Below, piece after piece: positions 41,292-49,677 of a stretch of DNA of 64,000 nucleotides (position 1 is the first letter of the stretch; every line of letters begins with the position of its first letter). A program made the position numbers and the translations under genes. Source of the stretch: Streptomyces sp. R44 (GTDB lineage: Bacteria; Actinomycetota; Actinomycetes; Streptomycetales; Streptomycetaceae); the NCBI RefSeq assembly GCF_041053105.1, contig NZ_CP163444.1, forward strand, positions 5,394,001-5,458,000. The letters run 5' to 3'. The notes under the pieces were generated by a model that worked only from the letters and a program-made list of their open reading frames with translations, searched no databases and was not told the DNA's origin.

Positions 41292-43007
41292 CTACGGCAG
41301 GTTGTGCACGTGCGGGCCCACCGCGTTCGACCAGGCGTTGCCGGCCGTCGCGTCCCAGTTGGTCGACCAGGTCATGGCGCCGCGCAGCGACGGCCAGGTC
41401 TGGGCGGGCTTGAAGGTGCCGCAGCCGGTGCCCCGGGTCAGGCAGTCGAGCGCGTTCTTCACGATCTGCGGGTCGACGTAGCCGCTGCCCGCGCCCCGCG
41501 TGGAGGCGGGGACGCCCAGACCGACCTGGGACGGGTCGAGGCCGCCCTGGAGCTGGATGCAGGCGAGCGCGGTGAGGAAGTCCACCGAGCCCTGGCTGTA
41601 GACCTTGCCGTCGCAGCCGAGCATCGAACCGCTGTTGTAGTACTGGGTGTTGATCACCGTGAGGATGTCCTTCACGGCGAGCGCGGTCTTGAAGTACTCG
41701 GAGCTCGTGTTCTGCATGTCGATGGTCTGCGGGGCCATCGTCAGGACCATCGAGGAGCCCGCCTTGGCGGAGAGCAGGCGCAGCGCCTTGGTCAGGTACG
41801 TGGCGTTGACGCCGTGCTCCAGGTCGATGTCGATCCCGTTGAAGCCGTACTCCTGCATCAGGGCGTACGCGCTGTCGGCGAAGGCGGTCGCGGTGGCGTC
41901 ACTGTTGATGGTGACGTTGCCCTTCTCGCCGCCGACCGAGAGGATCACGGACTTGCCGGCCGCCTTCTTGGCCGCGACGTCGGCCTTGAAGTCGGCGGCC
42001 GAGGCGTAACCGACGGCCGGGTCGAGGTTGAAGGTGATCTGGCCGGGCGTGGCGGTGGAGTCGGCGAACGAGACCGCGATGATGTCGTACGCGGCCTGGA
42101 CGTCCCGCAGCTTCTGCTTCGCCGCGCCGTTGTCGAAGTTCTGCCAGTAGCCGGTGACGGCGTGCTTCGGCACGGCCGGGCCGGGGCCCGGGTCCGTGGG
42201 CTTGGCGGTGCGGGCCGTCACGGCGGCGGACTTCGCGGACTCGCCGGCGGAGTTCGTCGCGGAGACCTGGAACTGGTACGCGGTGTCGGCGGTGAGCCCG
42301 GTGACGGTGGTCGACGTGCCGGTGACCGTCTGCGGGTTGGCGCCGTCGCGGTACACCTTGTAGGCCGTGGCGCCGTTGACGGCGCCCCAGCTCAGGGCGA
42401 CGGAGCTGGTGGTGACCGTCCCGGCGGAGAGACCGGCCGGGGTGGCCGGGACGACCGGGTCGGGGTCCTGGCCGCCGCCCCCGTCGGGCCCGAAGACGCT
42501 CAGGTCGTCGACGAGGTAGGGGGAGGTGCCGTACCAGCCGTGGGTCCAGATCTCGACCGAGGTGGTGCTCGCGCCGGTGGTGAAGGTGGTGGTGAGCTGC
42601 TTCCAGGAGGGGCTGTCGGGCGTCCAGGTGGAGACGGTGCCGGTGCCGGTCCCGGTGTTGTTCGCGCCGAGGTAGGCGTAGCCGCCCTGGACCCAGGCGC
42701 TCAGCGTGTACGTCGAGTTGGGCTTCACGGTGACGGTCTGCGTGCACTGGGCGTAGTCGAGACCGGCCGGGCTGGCCTTGAGCGCGCCGGACCCGGTGCG
42801 GACCGGCGAGGAGACGACGGCGCCGCTCCCGGCGGAGCAGGACCAGTTGGTGAGGCCGTTCTCGAACCCGGCGTTCTTGGCGACGTTGACGTCCGCCGCC
42901 TGCGCGGTGCCGGCTCCGCCGACGAGGACGAGCCCGGAGCCGACGGCGAGCGCGAGGGCTCCGGCGAGCCGGCGCCGTCCGTGCGGGCGGGTGGTGGTGC
43001 GGTCCAC
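41292..43007 (-). CDS. Secreted GH18 chitinase with carbohydrate-binding and FN3 domains
   Basis: The product is 571 aa from GTG 43007. I prefer this start because GGAGG lies six bases before it; the alternative ATG 43013 directly abuts the Shine-Dalgarno. A signal peptide ends near residue 38 (GTAQA|ADVN). Domains: CBM-like jelly roll (about 40-175, NAGFENGLTNWSC), FN3 (about 190-270), GH18 (about 285-570) with SVGG and the catalytic DXXDXDXE in FNGIDIDLEHG, Glu acting as acid. Extracellular chitin degradation; DasR control is indicated by the operator at 43117. Confidence 0.93.
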   Translation of the reverse strand: MDRTTTRPHGRRRLAGALALAVGSGLVLVGGAGTAQAADVNVAKNAGFENGLTNWSCSAGSGAVVSSPVRTGSGALKASPAGLDYAQCTQTVTVKPNSTYTLSAWVQGGYAYLGANNTGTGTGTVSTWTPDSPSWKQLTTTFTTGASTTSVEIWTHGWYGTSPYLVDDLSVFGPDGGGGQDPDPVVPATPAGLSAGTVTTSSVALSWGAVNGATAYKVYRDGANPQTVTGTSTTVTGLTADTAYQFQVSATNSAGESAKSAAVTARTAKPTDPGPGPAVPKHAVTGYWQNFDNGAAKQKLRDVQAAYDIIAVSFADSTATPGQITFNLDPAVGYASAADFKADVAAKKAAGKSVILSVGGEKGNVTINSDATATAFADSAYALMQEYGFNGIDIDLEHGVNATYLTKALRLLSAKAGSSMVLTMAPQTIDMQNTSSEYFKTALAVKDILTVINTQYYNSGSMLGCDGKVYSQGSVDFLTALACIQLQGGLDPSQVGLGVPASTRGAGSGYVDPQIVKNALDCLTRGTGCGTFKPAQTWPSLRGAMTWSTNWDATAGNAWSNAVGPHVHNLP

Positions 43008-43362
43008 GTGCATCCTCCGGTGGGGGAGTTGGGGATGTGGAGGTGCCGTACGTCGTCGTACGGAGGGGAGGTGCGGGTACGGGGGTACCGGCGGTGGCCA
43101 CCGCTGTCGCAACAAGTTGGTCCAGACCAATCGCGTTGTCAATACCTCCGGCGGGGAAGGGCGTTCGGCCGGGCGCCGTGACGACCGGGGACGTGGGGTG
43201 GGGCCGCAATAAATGGAGGCAGCTTGGCGGATTGTGTGTTCACCACCCCGCGGGACGTGGATAAGGTGCAGAGGCGGCGGCACCCTGCGGTGACGCCGCG
43301 AACGCGGTAAGTGATCCGCGGCCGCCGGGGCGCCGGAGGCCGGAGGGGACGGGGGGTCCGAC
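43008..43362. promoter_or_regulatory. Divergent region between chitinase and pilus operon
   Basis: These 355 bases hold the DasR-like site (43117-43130), a -35-like TTGACA on the minus strand (43137-43142), and on the plus side a possible -10 TAAGGT near 43262. No gene is seen. Confidence 0.5.
43117..43130 (-). promoter_or_regulatory. DasR operator (dre-like) of the chitinase
   Basis: TTGGTCCAGACCAA is a near-match to the dre core TGGTCTAGACCA. It sits just downstream of the minus-strand -35 TTGACA (43137-43142), in the spacer/-10 area, which suits repression. DasR represses chitinases in Streptomyces and is released by glucosamine phosphates. Confidence 0.8.
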
Positions 43363-44439
43363 GTGCCGACAGCGATCGCCGTCACCGGCGCCGACCTGGT
43401 GCTGCCGGCGGCCGACCCCGGGACCCCGCAGGCCGCCGTGCTCCCGCCCCCCGAGACCCGCCCGCTCGACGCCTCCCTCGCGGACATGCAGCAGCTCCTC
43501 GCCCGCTACGGACACGTGGTCGTCGTCTGCCCCACGTCCGCGCCGACCGCCGTCGAGCACCGCCTGCACGCCGTCCGCGCCCTCCTGGAGAGCGACCGCA
43601 TCGCCCTGGTCAGGACCGACCTGCCGCCCCTCGGCGCGGCCGTCCTCGTCCGCCAGCTGCGCCAGCTCGCCGGCTGCGACTTCAGCCCCGGAGTCCTCGC
43701 CTCCGCCGCCCGGCTGCTCGCCCACTACATCTACGCCGGCGCCGTCCTCGGCTCCGTCTCCCGGCTCGACCGCGTCCCCGTCGGCCTCGGCTCCCACCTC
43801 AAGAGCTGGCTCCCGGGCGCCCACTTCGCCGTCCTCGCCGGACCCACGCCGCAGATCGTGCGGATCGGCGCCTCGGAAGAACCGCTCGCCGGACCGGAGT
43901 TCGCCACCGAACTCCTCCTCGCCCGCGGCCAGCTCCAGACCGACTGGCCGACCACCACCCTCGTACCCCGCTGGCGGATCCCCGGCCCCGTGCACGAGAC
44001 GGCCCTGCCCACGTCCTCGCCCGGCTGGTGGGGCACCGGCAAGCTCGTCGAGTTCGCCGCGTACCTGCCCGACCTGCCCGTCCTCCACCAGCTGGTCTCC
44101 TCCGTACGGCGCGAGACCTGCCACTGGTGCGGGATGGACCTCATCGGCGACCGCTGCGGCTTCTGCGCGGCGCCGCTGGCACCGGTGGCGCCGCCCGACC
44201 GGGGGACGTACTCCGTCGGCCCCGGACAGCAGGCGCTCGGGCCGGGACAGCAGACGCTCGGGCCCGGACAACAGGCCCTGGGTCCCGGACAACAGCCCCT
44301 GGGCCCCGGGCAGCAGGCTCTCGGTCCCGGGCCGCAGCCGGGACCGCACGCGCTCGGGCCGGGGCCGGGGCCACAGGCCGGTGCACCCGCCCGCGCCCTC
44401 GGGCCCGGCGGCCGTTCCGCCCGCGCCGCGCTGCCGTGA
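43363..44439 (+). CDS. First gene of the Tad/Flp operon: unknown protein with Cys4 zinc ribbon and GPGQQ repeats
   Basis: The product is 358 aa from GTG 43363. I do not recognise the N-terminal 240 residues (LLARYGHVVVVCPTSAPTAV, SHLKSWLPGAHFAVLAGPTP); it has no signal peptide or strong membrane helix. Residues about 247-265 form a CX2C...CX2C zinc ribbon (CHWCGMDLIGDRCGFC). The end has five heptapeptides LGPGQQ(A/T/P) and a Pro/Gly tail. The position directly before cpaB suggests an actinobacterial Tad-specific component; the function is unknown. Confidence 0.7.
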   Translation: MPTAIAVTGADLVLPAADPGTPQAAVLPPPETRPLDASLADMQQLLARYGHVVVVCPTSAPTAVEHRLHAVRALLESDRIALVRTDLPPLGAAVLVRQLRQLAGCDFSPGVLASAARLLAHYIYAGAVLGSVSRLDRVPVGLGSHLKSWLPGAHFAVLAGPTPQIVRIGASEEPLAGPEFATELLLARGQLQTDWPTTTLVPRWRIPGPVHETALPTSSPGWWGTGKLVEFAAYLPDLPVLHQLVSSVRRETCHWCGMDLIGDRCGFCAAPLAPVAPPDRGTYSVGPGQQALGPGQQTLGPGQQALGPGQQPLGPGQQALGPGPQPGPHALGPGPGPQAGAPARALGPGGRSARAALP

Positions 44440-44510
44440 GCGACCCCGTGCGCCCCGGCTGCCCCTCCCGCCCCCGCCCCACGTCTCCGACCGAGGAAGT
44501 ACGGCCATGA
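44436..44510 (+). CDS. Micro-ORF bridging two pilus genes
   Basis: A 24-codon frame from GTG 44436, which overlaps the upstream stop as GTGA, to TGA 44508-44510, which overlaps the cpaB ATG as ATGA. It reads MSDPVRPGCPSRPRPTSPTE and so on. The four-base overlaps at both ends would let ribosomes pass from gene to gene. It may serve only as a coupling device. There is no independent evidence of a functional peptide. Confidence 0.3.
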   Translation: MSDPVRPGCPSRPRPTSPTEEVRP

Positions 44511-45226
44511 ACTCCCGCCAGCGCCGCGGCGTGATCCTGTTGCTGCTCTCCGTCCTGTGCGCGCTCGGCGCGTTCGCCGGTGTCCTCGCCGTCATCAGCG
44601 ACGTGAACTCGAAGGTCGGCCCGGAGACCACGGCGTACCGGCTCAAAGACGACGTGGCGCCCTACAAGCCCCTGAAAGCGGGCGACTTCGAGAAGATCTC
44701 CATGCCGAAGCGCTGGCTGTCCCCGACCGCCGTCACCGACCTCCGCCAGATCGAGGGCAGGATCGCCGTCACCCGGCTCAGGGCCGGCTCGCTCCTCCAG
44801 ACCGACATGATCGTCGAACGGCCCCAGCTCAAGCCGGGCGAACAGGAGATCGCGATCATGGTCGACGCCGCCACGGGCGTCGCCGGAAAGATCAACACGG
44901 GCTCGACGGTCAACATCTACGCGACCTTCGCCGGCGAGAAGAAGGGCGACCCCGACCAGTCCCGCATGATCGTCGCCGGCGCACGCGTCCTCGACGTCGG
45001 CCGCCTCACCCCGGCCGCCGAGACCAACGACCGCGCCGGCCGGGCCACCTCCACCGTCCCCATCACGTTCGCGCTCTCCACCCTCGACACCCAGCGCGTC
45101 GCGTACGCCGAGTCCTTCGCCGAGCACGTACGCCTCGCCCTCGTCGCCCCGTCCGCCGACGGCACCCAGGGCGGCTCCCCGGCCGACAAGGGCGACCGCA
45201 CCTACACGCTCGACAAGGACAAGTGA
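44507..45226 (+). CDS. cpaB: CpaB/RcpC-like pilus assembly protein
   Basis: The product is 239 aa from ATG 44507 with GAGGAAG upstream. One N-terminal helix (GVILLLLSVLCALGAFAGVL) leads into the SAF-type domain (RLKDDVAPYKPLKAGDF, AIMVDAATGVAGKINTGSTVNIY) typical of RcpC/CpaB. In Gram-negative Tad systems this protein supports the outer-membrane secretin; in actinomycetes it is thought to act at the wall side of the pilus machine. Second gene of the operon. Confidence 0.83.
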   Translation: MNSRQRRGVILLLLSVLCALGAFAGVLAVISDVNSKVGPETTAYRLKDDVAPYKPLKAGDFEKISMPKRWLSPTAVTDLRQIEGRIAVTRLRAGSLLQTDMIVERPQLKPGEQEIAIMVDAATGVAGKINTGSTVNIYATFAGEKKGDPDQSRMIVAGARVLDVGRLTPAAETNDRAGRATSTVPITFALSTLDTQRVAYAESFAEHVRLALVAPSADGTQGGSPADKGDRTYTLDKDK

Positions 45227-45233
45227 GGCCGGT

Positions 45234-46484
45234 ATGACCACCAGGATCCTGCCCGCCGTCGGCGACCCCGACGCGGCCCGGTCCGTCAGTACGCTGCTCA
45301 GCCAGCTCCCCGACGCCGAACCCGCCCAGCCGGTCACCGACTCCACCCAGCTCGTCGACACCCTCGCGCGGCTCGCCGCCGCCTCCCTCGACGAACTCCC
45401 CGAGGTCGTCCTCGTCCACGAGCGGATCGGGCCCGTCCCCGCGCTCGAACTCGTCCGCGAGGTCGCCCTCCGCTTCCCCGCCGTCGGCGTCGTCCTCATC
45501 ACCGCCGACGCCAGTCCCGTCCTCTTCTCCGCCGCCATGGACTCCGGCGCCCGCGGCCTCGTCACCCTCCCCCTCGGCTACGAGGAACTCGCCAGCCGCG
45601 TCCAGGCCGCCGCCCAGTGGTCCCTGGGCGTCCGCCGCCACCTCGGCGGCGGCGCGGAGCGGATCACCGGCCCCGGCGGCACCGTCGTCACCGTCAGCGG
45701 CGCCAAGGGCGGCGTCGGCGCCACCGTCACCGCCGTCCACCTCGCCCTCGCCGCCCGCGCCGCCGGGCGCAGCGTCGCCCTCGTCGACATGGACCTCCAG
45801 AGCGGCGACATCGCCTCGTACCTCGACGTCCAGTTCCGCCGGTCCGTCGCCGACCTCGCCTCGATCGCCGACATCTCGCCCCGCGTCCTCCAGGACGCCG
45901 TGTACGTCCACGAGACCGGCCTCTCGCTGCTCCTCGCCCCGGCGGAGGGCGAGCGCGGCGAGGAGGTCACCGACCGCGCCGCCCGGCAGGTCGTCAGCGC
46001 CCTGCGCGGCCGGCACGAGGTCGTCGTCCTCGACTGCGGCTCCCGGCTCGACAGCGCCAACGCCGCGGCGATCGAGATGGCCGACACCGCGCTCCTCGTC
46101 ACCACCCCGGACGTGGTCGCGGTCCGGGCCGCCAAGCGGACGGTACGGATGTGGGAACGGCTCCAGGTCCGCAAGGCCGAGGAGACGGTCACCCTCGTCA
46201 ACCGCCACCACCGCTCCACCGAGATCCAGCCGCCCCTCGTCCAGAAGATCACCGGCACCCGGATCGCGGGCGTCGCCGTCCCGGCCAACTTCAAGGAGCT
46301 CGCGGCGGTCGTCGACGCCGGCCGCCTCCACGAACTCGACGCCAAGTCGACGGTCAAGCAGGCGCTGTGGAGCCTGGCGGGGGAACTGGGCCTGGTGCAG
46401 GCGGCGGGACAGCCCGGCAAGGAACTCGCCCGCGCGGGCGACCGGGGCTCCCTGGGCCTGCGCCGCCGCACCGGAGGCCGCTGA
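45234..46484 (+). CDS. cpaE: CpaE/TadZ-like ATPase
   Basis: The product is 416 aa from ATG 45234. Residues 1-130 look like an atypical response-receiver domain; the MinD-like part has a deviant Walker A in VTVSGAKGGVGATVTA (about residue 160) and Asp in VALVDMDLQSGD. TadZ/CpaE places the Tad machine at its cellular site. Homologues in Streptomyces are sometimes named septum-site determining (Ssd-like). It is a full-length member. Confidence 0.9.
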   Translation: MTTRILPAVGDPDAARSVSTLLSQLPDAEPAQPVTDSTQLVDTLARLAAASLDELPEVVLVHERIGPVPALELVREVALRFPAVGVVLITADASPVLFSAAMDSGARGLVTLPLGYEELASRVQAAAQWSLGVRRHLGGGAERITGPGGTVVTVSGAKGGVGATVTAVHLALAARAAGRSVALVDMDLQSGDIASYLDVQFRRSVADLASIADISPRVLQDAVYVHETGLSLLLAPAEGERGEEVTDRAARQVVSALRGRHEVVVLDCGSRLDSANAAAIEMADTALLVTTPDVVAVRAAKRTVRMWERLQVRKAEETVTLVNRHHRSTEIQPPLVQKITGTRIAGVAVPANFKELAAVVDAGRLHELDAKSTVKQALWSLAGELGLVQAAGQPGKELARAGDRGSLGLRRRTGGR

Positions 46485-46487
46485 ACG

Positions 46488-46856
46488 ATGCGCGCGGACC
46501 GGGACGACGACAGGGGGCAGGTGGCGGTGGAGTTCCTGGGAATGGTGCCGCTGATCCTGCTCACGCTGGCGCTGCTGTGGCAGGTGGTCCTGGTCGGGTA
46601 CACGTACACGCTTGCGGGGAACGCGGCGGACGAGGCGGCGCGGGCCGGGGCCGTCGGTGACGACTGCGGTGAGGCCGCGCGGCGTCACCTGGACGGCGCC
46701 TGGCTGGACGGCGCCGAGGTGAGCTGCCCGCCGGGCGACGGGATGGTGAACGCGGTGGTCACGCTCCAGGTCCCCGTCCTGGTCCCGGGCGTGGGAGGCC
46801 TCTTCCACGTGAAGGGCAAGGCGGGCGCCGTCGACGAGAGGGGCCGCACGCCATGA
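46488..46856 (+). CDS. TadE-like pseudopilin
   Basis: The product is 122 aa from ATG 46488. DDRGQVAVEFLGMVPLILL is the prepilin-like segment (processing expected after Gly, Glu at +5), then a membrane helix and a short external domain with a Cys pair in GDDCGEAARRH and AEVSCPP. TadE proteins are minor pseudopilins, processed by the prepilin peptidase (55897). Confidence 0.85.
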   Translation: MRADRDDDRGQVAVEFLGMVPLILLTLALLWQVVLVGYTYTLAGNAADEAARAGAVGDDCGEAARRHLDGAWLDGAEVSCPPGDGMVNAVVTLQVPVLVPGVGGLFHVKGKAGAVDERGRTP

Positions 46857-47239
46857 GAAGCGATTCCCGCGACGGGAGGCGCGACCGGGGCCAGGCCGCC
46901 ATCGAGTACCTCGGCTTCCTCCCGATCCTGCTCATCGTGGGGCTGGCGGGCCTGCAGCTCGGGGTCGCGGCGTACGCGGCCCAGCAGGCGGGCACGGCCG
47001 CGCGGGCGGCGGCGCGGGCGGCGAGCAGCGACGCGGAGGACGCGCCCACCGGACAGCAGGCCGGCTACGCGGCCGCCGACTGGGTCACCGGCGTGTCGGT
47101 CGACCCCGGCGGGGACGAGGTCGTCGCCACCGTCACCGTGCGCATCCCCTCGGTCGTCCCCTTCTGGAGCTTCGACGACATCACGAAGACCGCCACCATG
47201 CCGCTGCCCGAGACGCCCGACGAGGAGGACCTGCCATGA
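46853..47239 (+). CDS. Second TadE-like pseudopilin
   Basis: The product is 128 aa from ATG 46853, overlapping the previous stop as ATGA. RDRGQAAIEYLGFLPILLIV gives the Gly | XXXXEY-type prepilin site. The body is an Ala-rich helix followed by a small beta domain ending in FDDITKTATMPLP. It is probably the partner of the TadE at 46488. Confidence 0.85.
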   Translation: MRSDSRDGRRDRGQAAIEYLGFLPILLIVGLAGLQLGVAAYAAQQAGTAARAAARAASSDAEDAPTGQQAGYAAADWVTGVSVDPGGDEVVATVTVRIPSVVPFWSFDDITKTATMPLPETPDEEDLP

Positions 47240-48582
47240 GCCTGCGTGCCCGGATCAACGCCCCCGAGGACAAGGGCGGCAGCGCGGCCGCGCGCGAGGA
47301 CGGCCATCTCGTCGCCGCCTTCCGGGCCAAGCTCCTGGAGGAGATCGACCTCACCGAGATGTCCGCGCTCGCGGCGGCGGAGCGGCGGGCCCGACTGGAG
47401 CGCGTCCTCGGCCACATCATCAGCCGCGAGGGCCCGGTCCTCTCCACCGCCGAGCGGGCCCAGCTGATCCGCCGGGTCGTCGACGAGGCCCTCGGGCTCG
47501 GCGTGCTCGAACCGCTCCTCGAAGACGCCTCCATCACGGAGATCATGGTCAACGGCCCCGACCAGATCTTCATCGAGCGCGGCGGCCGCGTGGAGCTGCT
47601 CCCGCTCCGCTTCGCCTCGCACGAGCAGCTGATGCAGACCATCGAGCGGATCGTCTCCACCGTGAACCGCCGCGTCGACGAGTCGAACCCGATGGTCGAC
47701 GCCCGGCTCCCCTCCGGCGAACGCGTGAACGTCATCATCCCGCCGCTCTCCCTCACGGGCGCGACCCTCACGATCCGCCGCTTCCCCCGCGCGTACACGC
47801 TCCACGAGATGATCGGCCTCGGCTCCCTCGACGAGCAGATGCTGCTCCTGCTGTCGGGACTGGTTCAAGCCAAGTTCAACCTGATCGTCTCCGGCGCGAC
47901 CGGCACCGGGAAGACGACCCTCCTCAACGCCCTGTCCGGGCTCGTCCCCGAGGGCGAGCGGATCATCACCATCGAGGACTCGGCGGAACTCCAGCTCCAG
48001 CAGTCCCATGTGATCCGCCTGGAGGCCCGCCCGCCGAACATCGAGGGCCGCGGGGCCATCTCCATCCGTGACCTCGTCCGCAACTCCCTGCGCATGCGCC
48101 CCGACCGCATCATCGTCGGTGAGGTCCGCGGCGGCGAGACCCTCGACATGCTCCAGGCGATGTCCACCGGCCACGACGGCTCGCTCGCCACCGTCCACGC
48201 GAACTCGGCCGAGGACGCGCTGATGCGGCTCCAGACCCTCGCGTCGATGTCCGAGGTGAAGGTGCCGTTCGAGGCGCTGCGGGACCAGATCAACAGCGCG
48301 GTCGACGTCCTCGTACAGCTCACCCGGCATCCGGACGGCACCCGCCGCATCACCGAGATCGCGGTCCTCGCCTCGCACGGCCGGGAGAGGTTCCTGCTCG
48401 CCACGGTCTGCCGCTTCCAGGCGCAGCCGGTGGCGGCGGACGGGCGGGTGTACGGCAGGTTCACGTACCACCCGCTGCCCCGGCGCGTCGCCGAGCGCCT
48501 CTATCTGGCGGGCCAGCCCATCCCACAGGCCTTCGGCGTGGCCGCGACCGATGCCCACCTGGCGACCCGAGAGGCGGAGTGA
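47236..48582 (+). CDS. tadA: TadA/CpaF secretion ATPase
   Basis: The product is 448 aa from ATG 47236, ATGA overlap. A motif-rich T2SS/T4P ATPase: Walker [15 protein letters not shown] [18 protein letters not shown], Asp box [12 protein letters not shown], the Walker B/ASP region [19 protein letters not shown], and the His box [14 protein letters not shown]. The CpaF/TadA branch is confirmed by its length and N-terminal regulatory domain. It supplies energy for pilus assembly. Confidence 0.95.
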   Translation: MSLRARINAPEDKGGSAAAREDGHLVAAFRAKLLEEIDLTEMSALAAAERRARLERVLGHIISREGPVLSTAERAQLIRRVVDEALGLGVLEPLLEDASITEIMVNGPDQIFIERGGRVELLPLRFASHEQLMQTIERIVSTVNRRVDESNPMVDARLPSGERVNVIIPPLSLTGATLTIRRFPRAYTLHEMIGLGSLDEQMLLLLSGLVQAKFNLIVSGATGTGKTTLLNALSGLVPEGERIITIEDSAELQLQQSHVIRLEARPPNIEGRGAISIRDLVRNSLRMRPDRIIVGEVRGGETLDMLQAMSTGHDGSLATVHANSAEDALMRLQTLASMSEVKVPFEALRDQINSAVDVLVQLTRHPDGTRRITEIAVLASHGRERFLLATVCRFQAQPVAADGRVYGRFTYHPLPRRVAERLYLAGQPIPQAFGVAATDAHLATREAE

Positions 48583-48725
48583 TGACACAGGCCGTGACAG
48601 CGATGACCGACGACCCGACATGGCGGCCGGGGGCCGGGGCGACGACGGACGACCCGACGTGGCGACCCGGGGGCGGCCTGACGGCCGAGGACCCGACGTG
48701 GCGGCCGGGGGAGCGGCGACGATGA
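48582..48725 (+). CDS. Micro-ORF with three DPTWRPG repeats between tadA and tadB
   Basis: A 47-codon frame from ATG 48582, overlapping the tadA stop (TGATG), to TGA 48723-48725, which overlaps the tadB ATG as ATGA. It encodes three (T/A)(D/E)DPTWRPG repeats ending GERRR, no hydrophobic segment. Either a real small protein or a coupling device. It is not in standard length-filtered gene calls. Codon use agrees with the neighbouring genes. Confidence 0.45.
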   Translation: MTQAVTAMTDDPTWRPGAGATTDDPTWRPGGGLTAEDPTWRPGERRR

Positions 48726-49666
48726 CGGATCCCTTCTGGCTGACGGTCGGCGTGACGCTGCTCGCGTGCGTGCTGGGCGTGGTCGGCGTCCAGGCGTACG
48801 CGAGCGGGGCACGCCGTCACGCGGCCCTCGTGGCCCGCCTGGACGAGAGCGGCGAACCGGAGGCCGTGACCGGCCGCCGCAGGCGCCGCTTCCGGGGCGT
48901 GGACCGGCGCGTACGGAAGACGGCGCTCGGCCGGAAGCTGGAGCTGCGGATCGCGGCGACGGGCCTCGACATCACGCCGGGCGAGTTCACGGTGGGCCTG
49001 GCGGCGACCGTGGCGGTCCTGTGGGTGGTGGGGCAGGCGGCGCTGTCGCCGTTCTTCGGCCCGATCTGCGGACTGCTCGGCGTCTGGGTGGCGATGGGCT
49101 TCCTCAACTGGCAGCGCCAGAAGCGCATCGAGCGGTTCATCAACCAACTCCCGGAACTCTCACGGATCCTGGCCAACGCGACCCAGGCCGGTCTGGCCCT
49201 CCGAATGGCACTGAGCCTGGCGGCCGACGAGCTGGAGGCGCCGGCGGGTGACGAGCTGGAGAAGGTGGCACAGCAGCTGGCGGTGGGAACGTCGCTGGAC
49301 GACGCGCTGGGAGAACTGGCGGAACGCCTCCCGTCCCGCGAACTGGTGGTCCTCGTGACGACCCTCGTCCTGGCCAACAGGGCGGGCGGCACGGTCGTCT
49401 CCTCGCTGCGGAACCTCACGGAGACCCTGGAGGAACGCAAGGAGACCCGGCGCGAGGTCCGCACCCAGCTCTCGCAGGTGAGCATGACGGCGTACTCCGT
49501 CCCGGTGATCGGGGTCGGCTCGCTCCTGCTGATCGACAACATGCAGCCGGGCGCTCTGGACCGCATGACGGCCTCGGGCATCGGGCAGGCCGCGGTGGTG
49601 GCGGCGTTCGCGCTGTACGTGGTCGGTTTCGCCGCCATCCGCCGTTTCTCGAAGATCGACGTGTAG
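48722..49666 (+). CDS. tadB: TadB-like inner membrane protein
   Basis: The product is 314 aa from ATG 48722. First membrane helix (LTVGVTLLACVLGVVGVQAY), then further helices and the T2SSF domain (INQLPELSRILANATQAGLA, LLLIDNMQPGAL near the C-term). It forms the platform of the pilus machine with TadC. In-frame starts upstream exist, but ATGA overlap with the micro-ORF and the domain start favour this one. Confidence 0.88.
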   Translation: MTDPFWLTVGVTLLACVLGVVGVQAYASGARRHAALVARLDESGEPEAVTGRRRRRFRGVDRRVRKTALGRKLELRIAATGLDITPGEFTVGLAATVAVLWVVGQAALSPFFGPICGLLGVWVAMGFLNWQRQKRIERFINQLPELSRILANATQAGLALRMALSLAADELEAPAGDELEKVAQQLAVGTSLDDALGELAERLPSRELVVLVTTLVLANRAGGTVVSSLRNLTETLEERKETRREVRTQLSQVSMTAYSVPVIGVGSLLLIDNMQPGALDRMTASGIGQAAVVAAFALYVVGFAAIRRFSKIDV

Positions 49667-49677
49667 GGACAGCCGAA

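Noticed and set aside
43311..44510. 399-codon frame over the first pilus gene
   Set aside because: Arg/Pro-rich shadow; only its last 24 codons (44436-44510) are of interest as a coupling micro-ORF.
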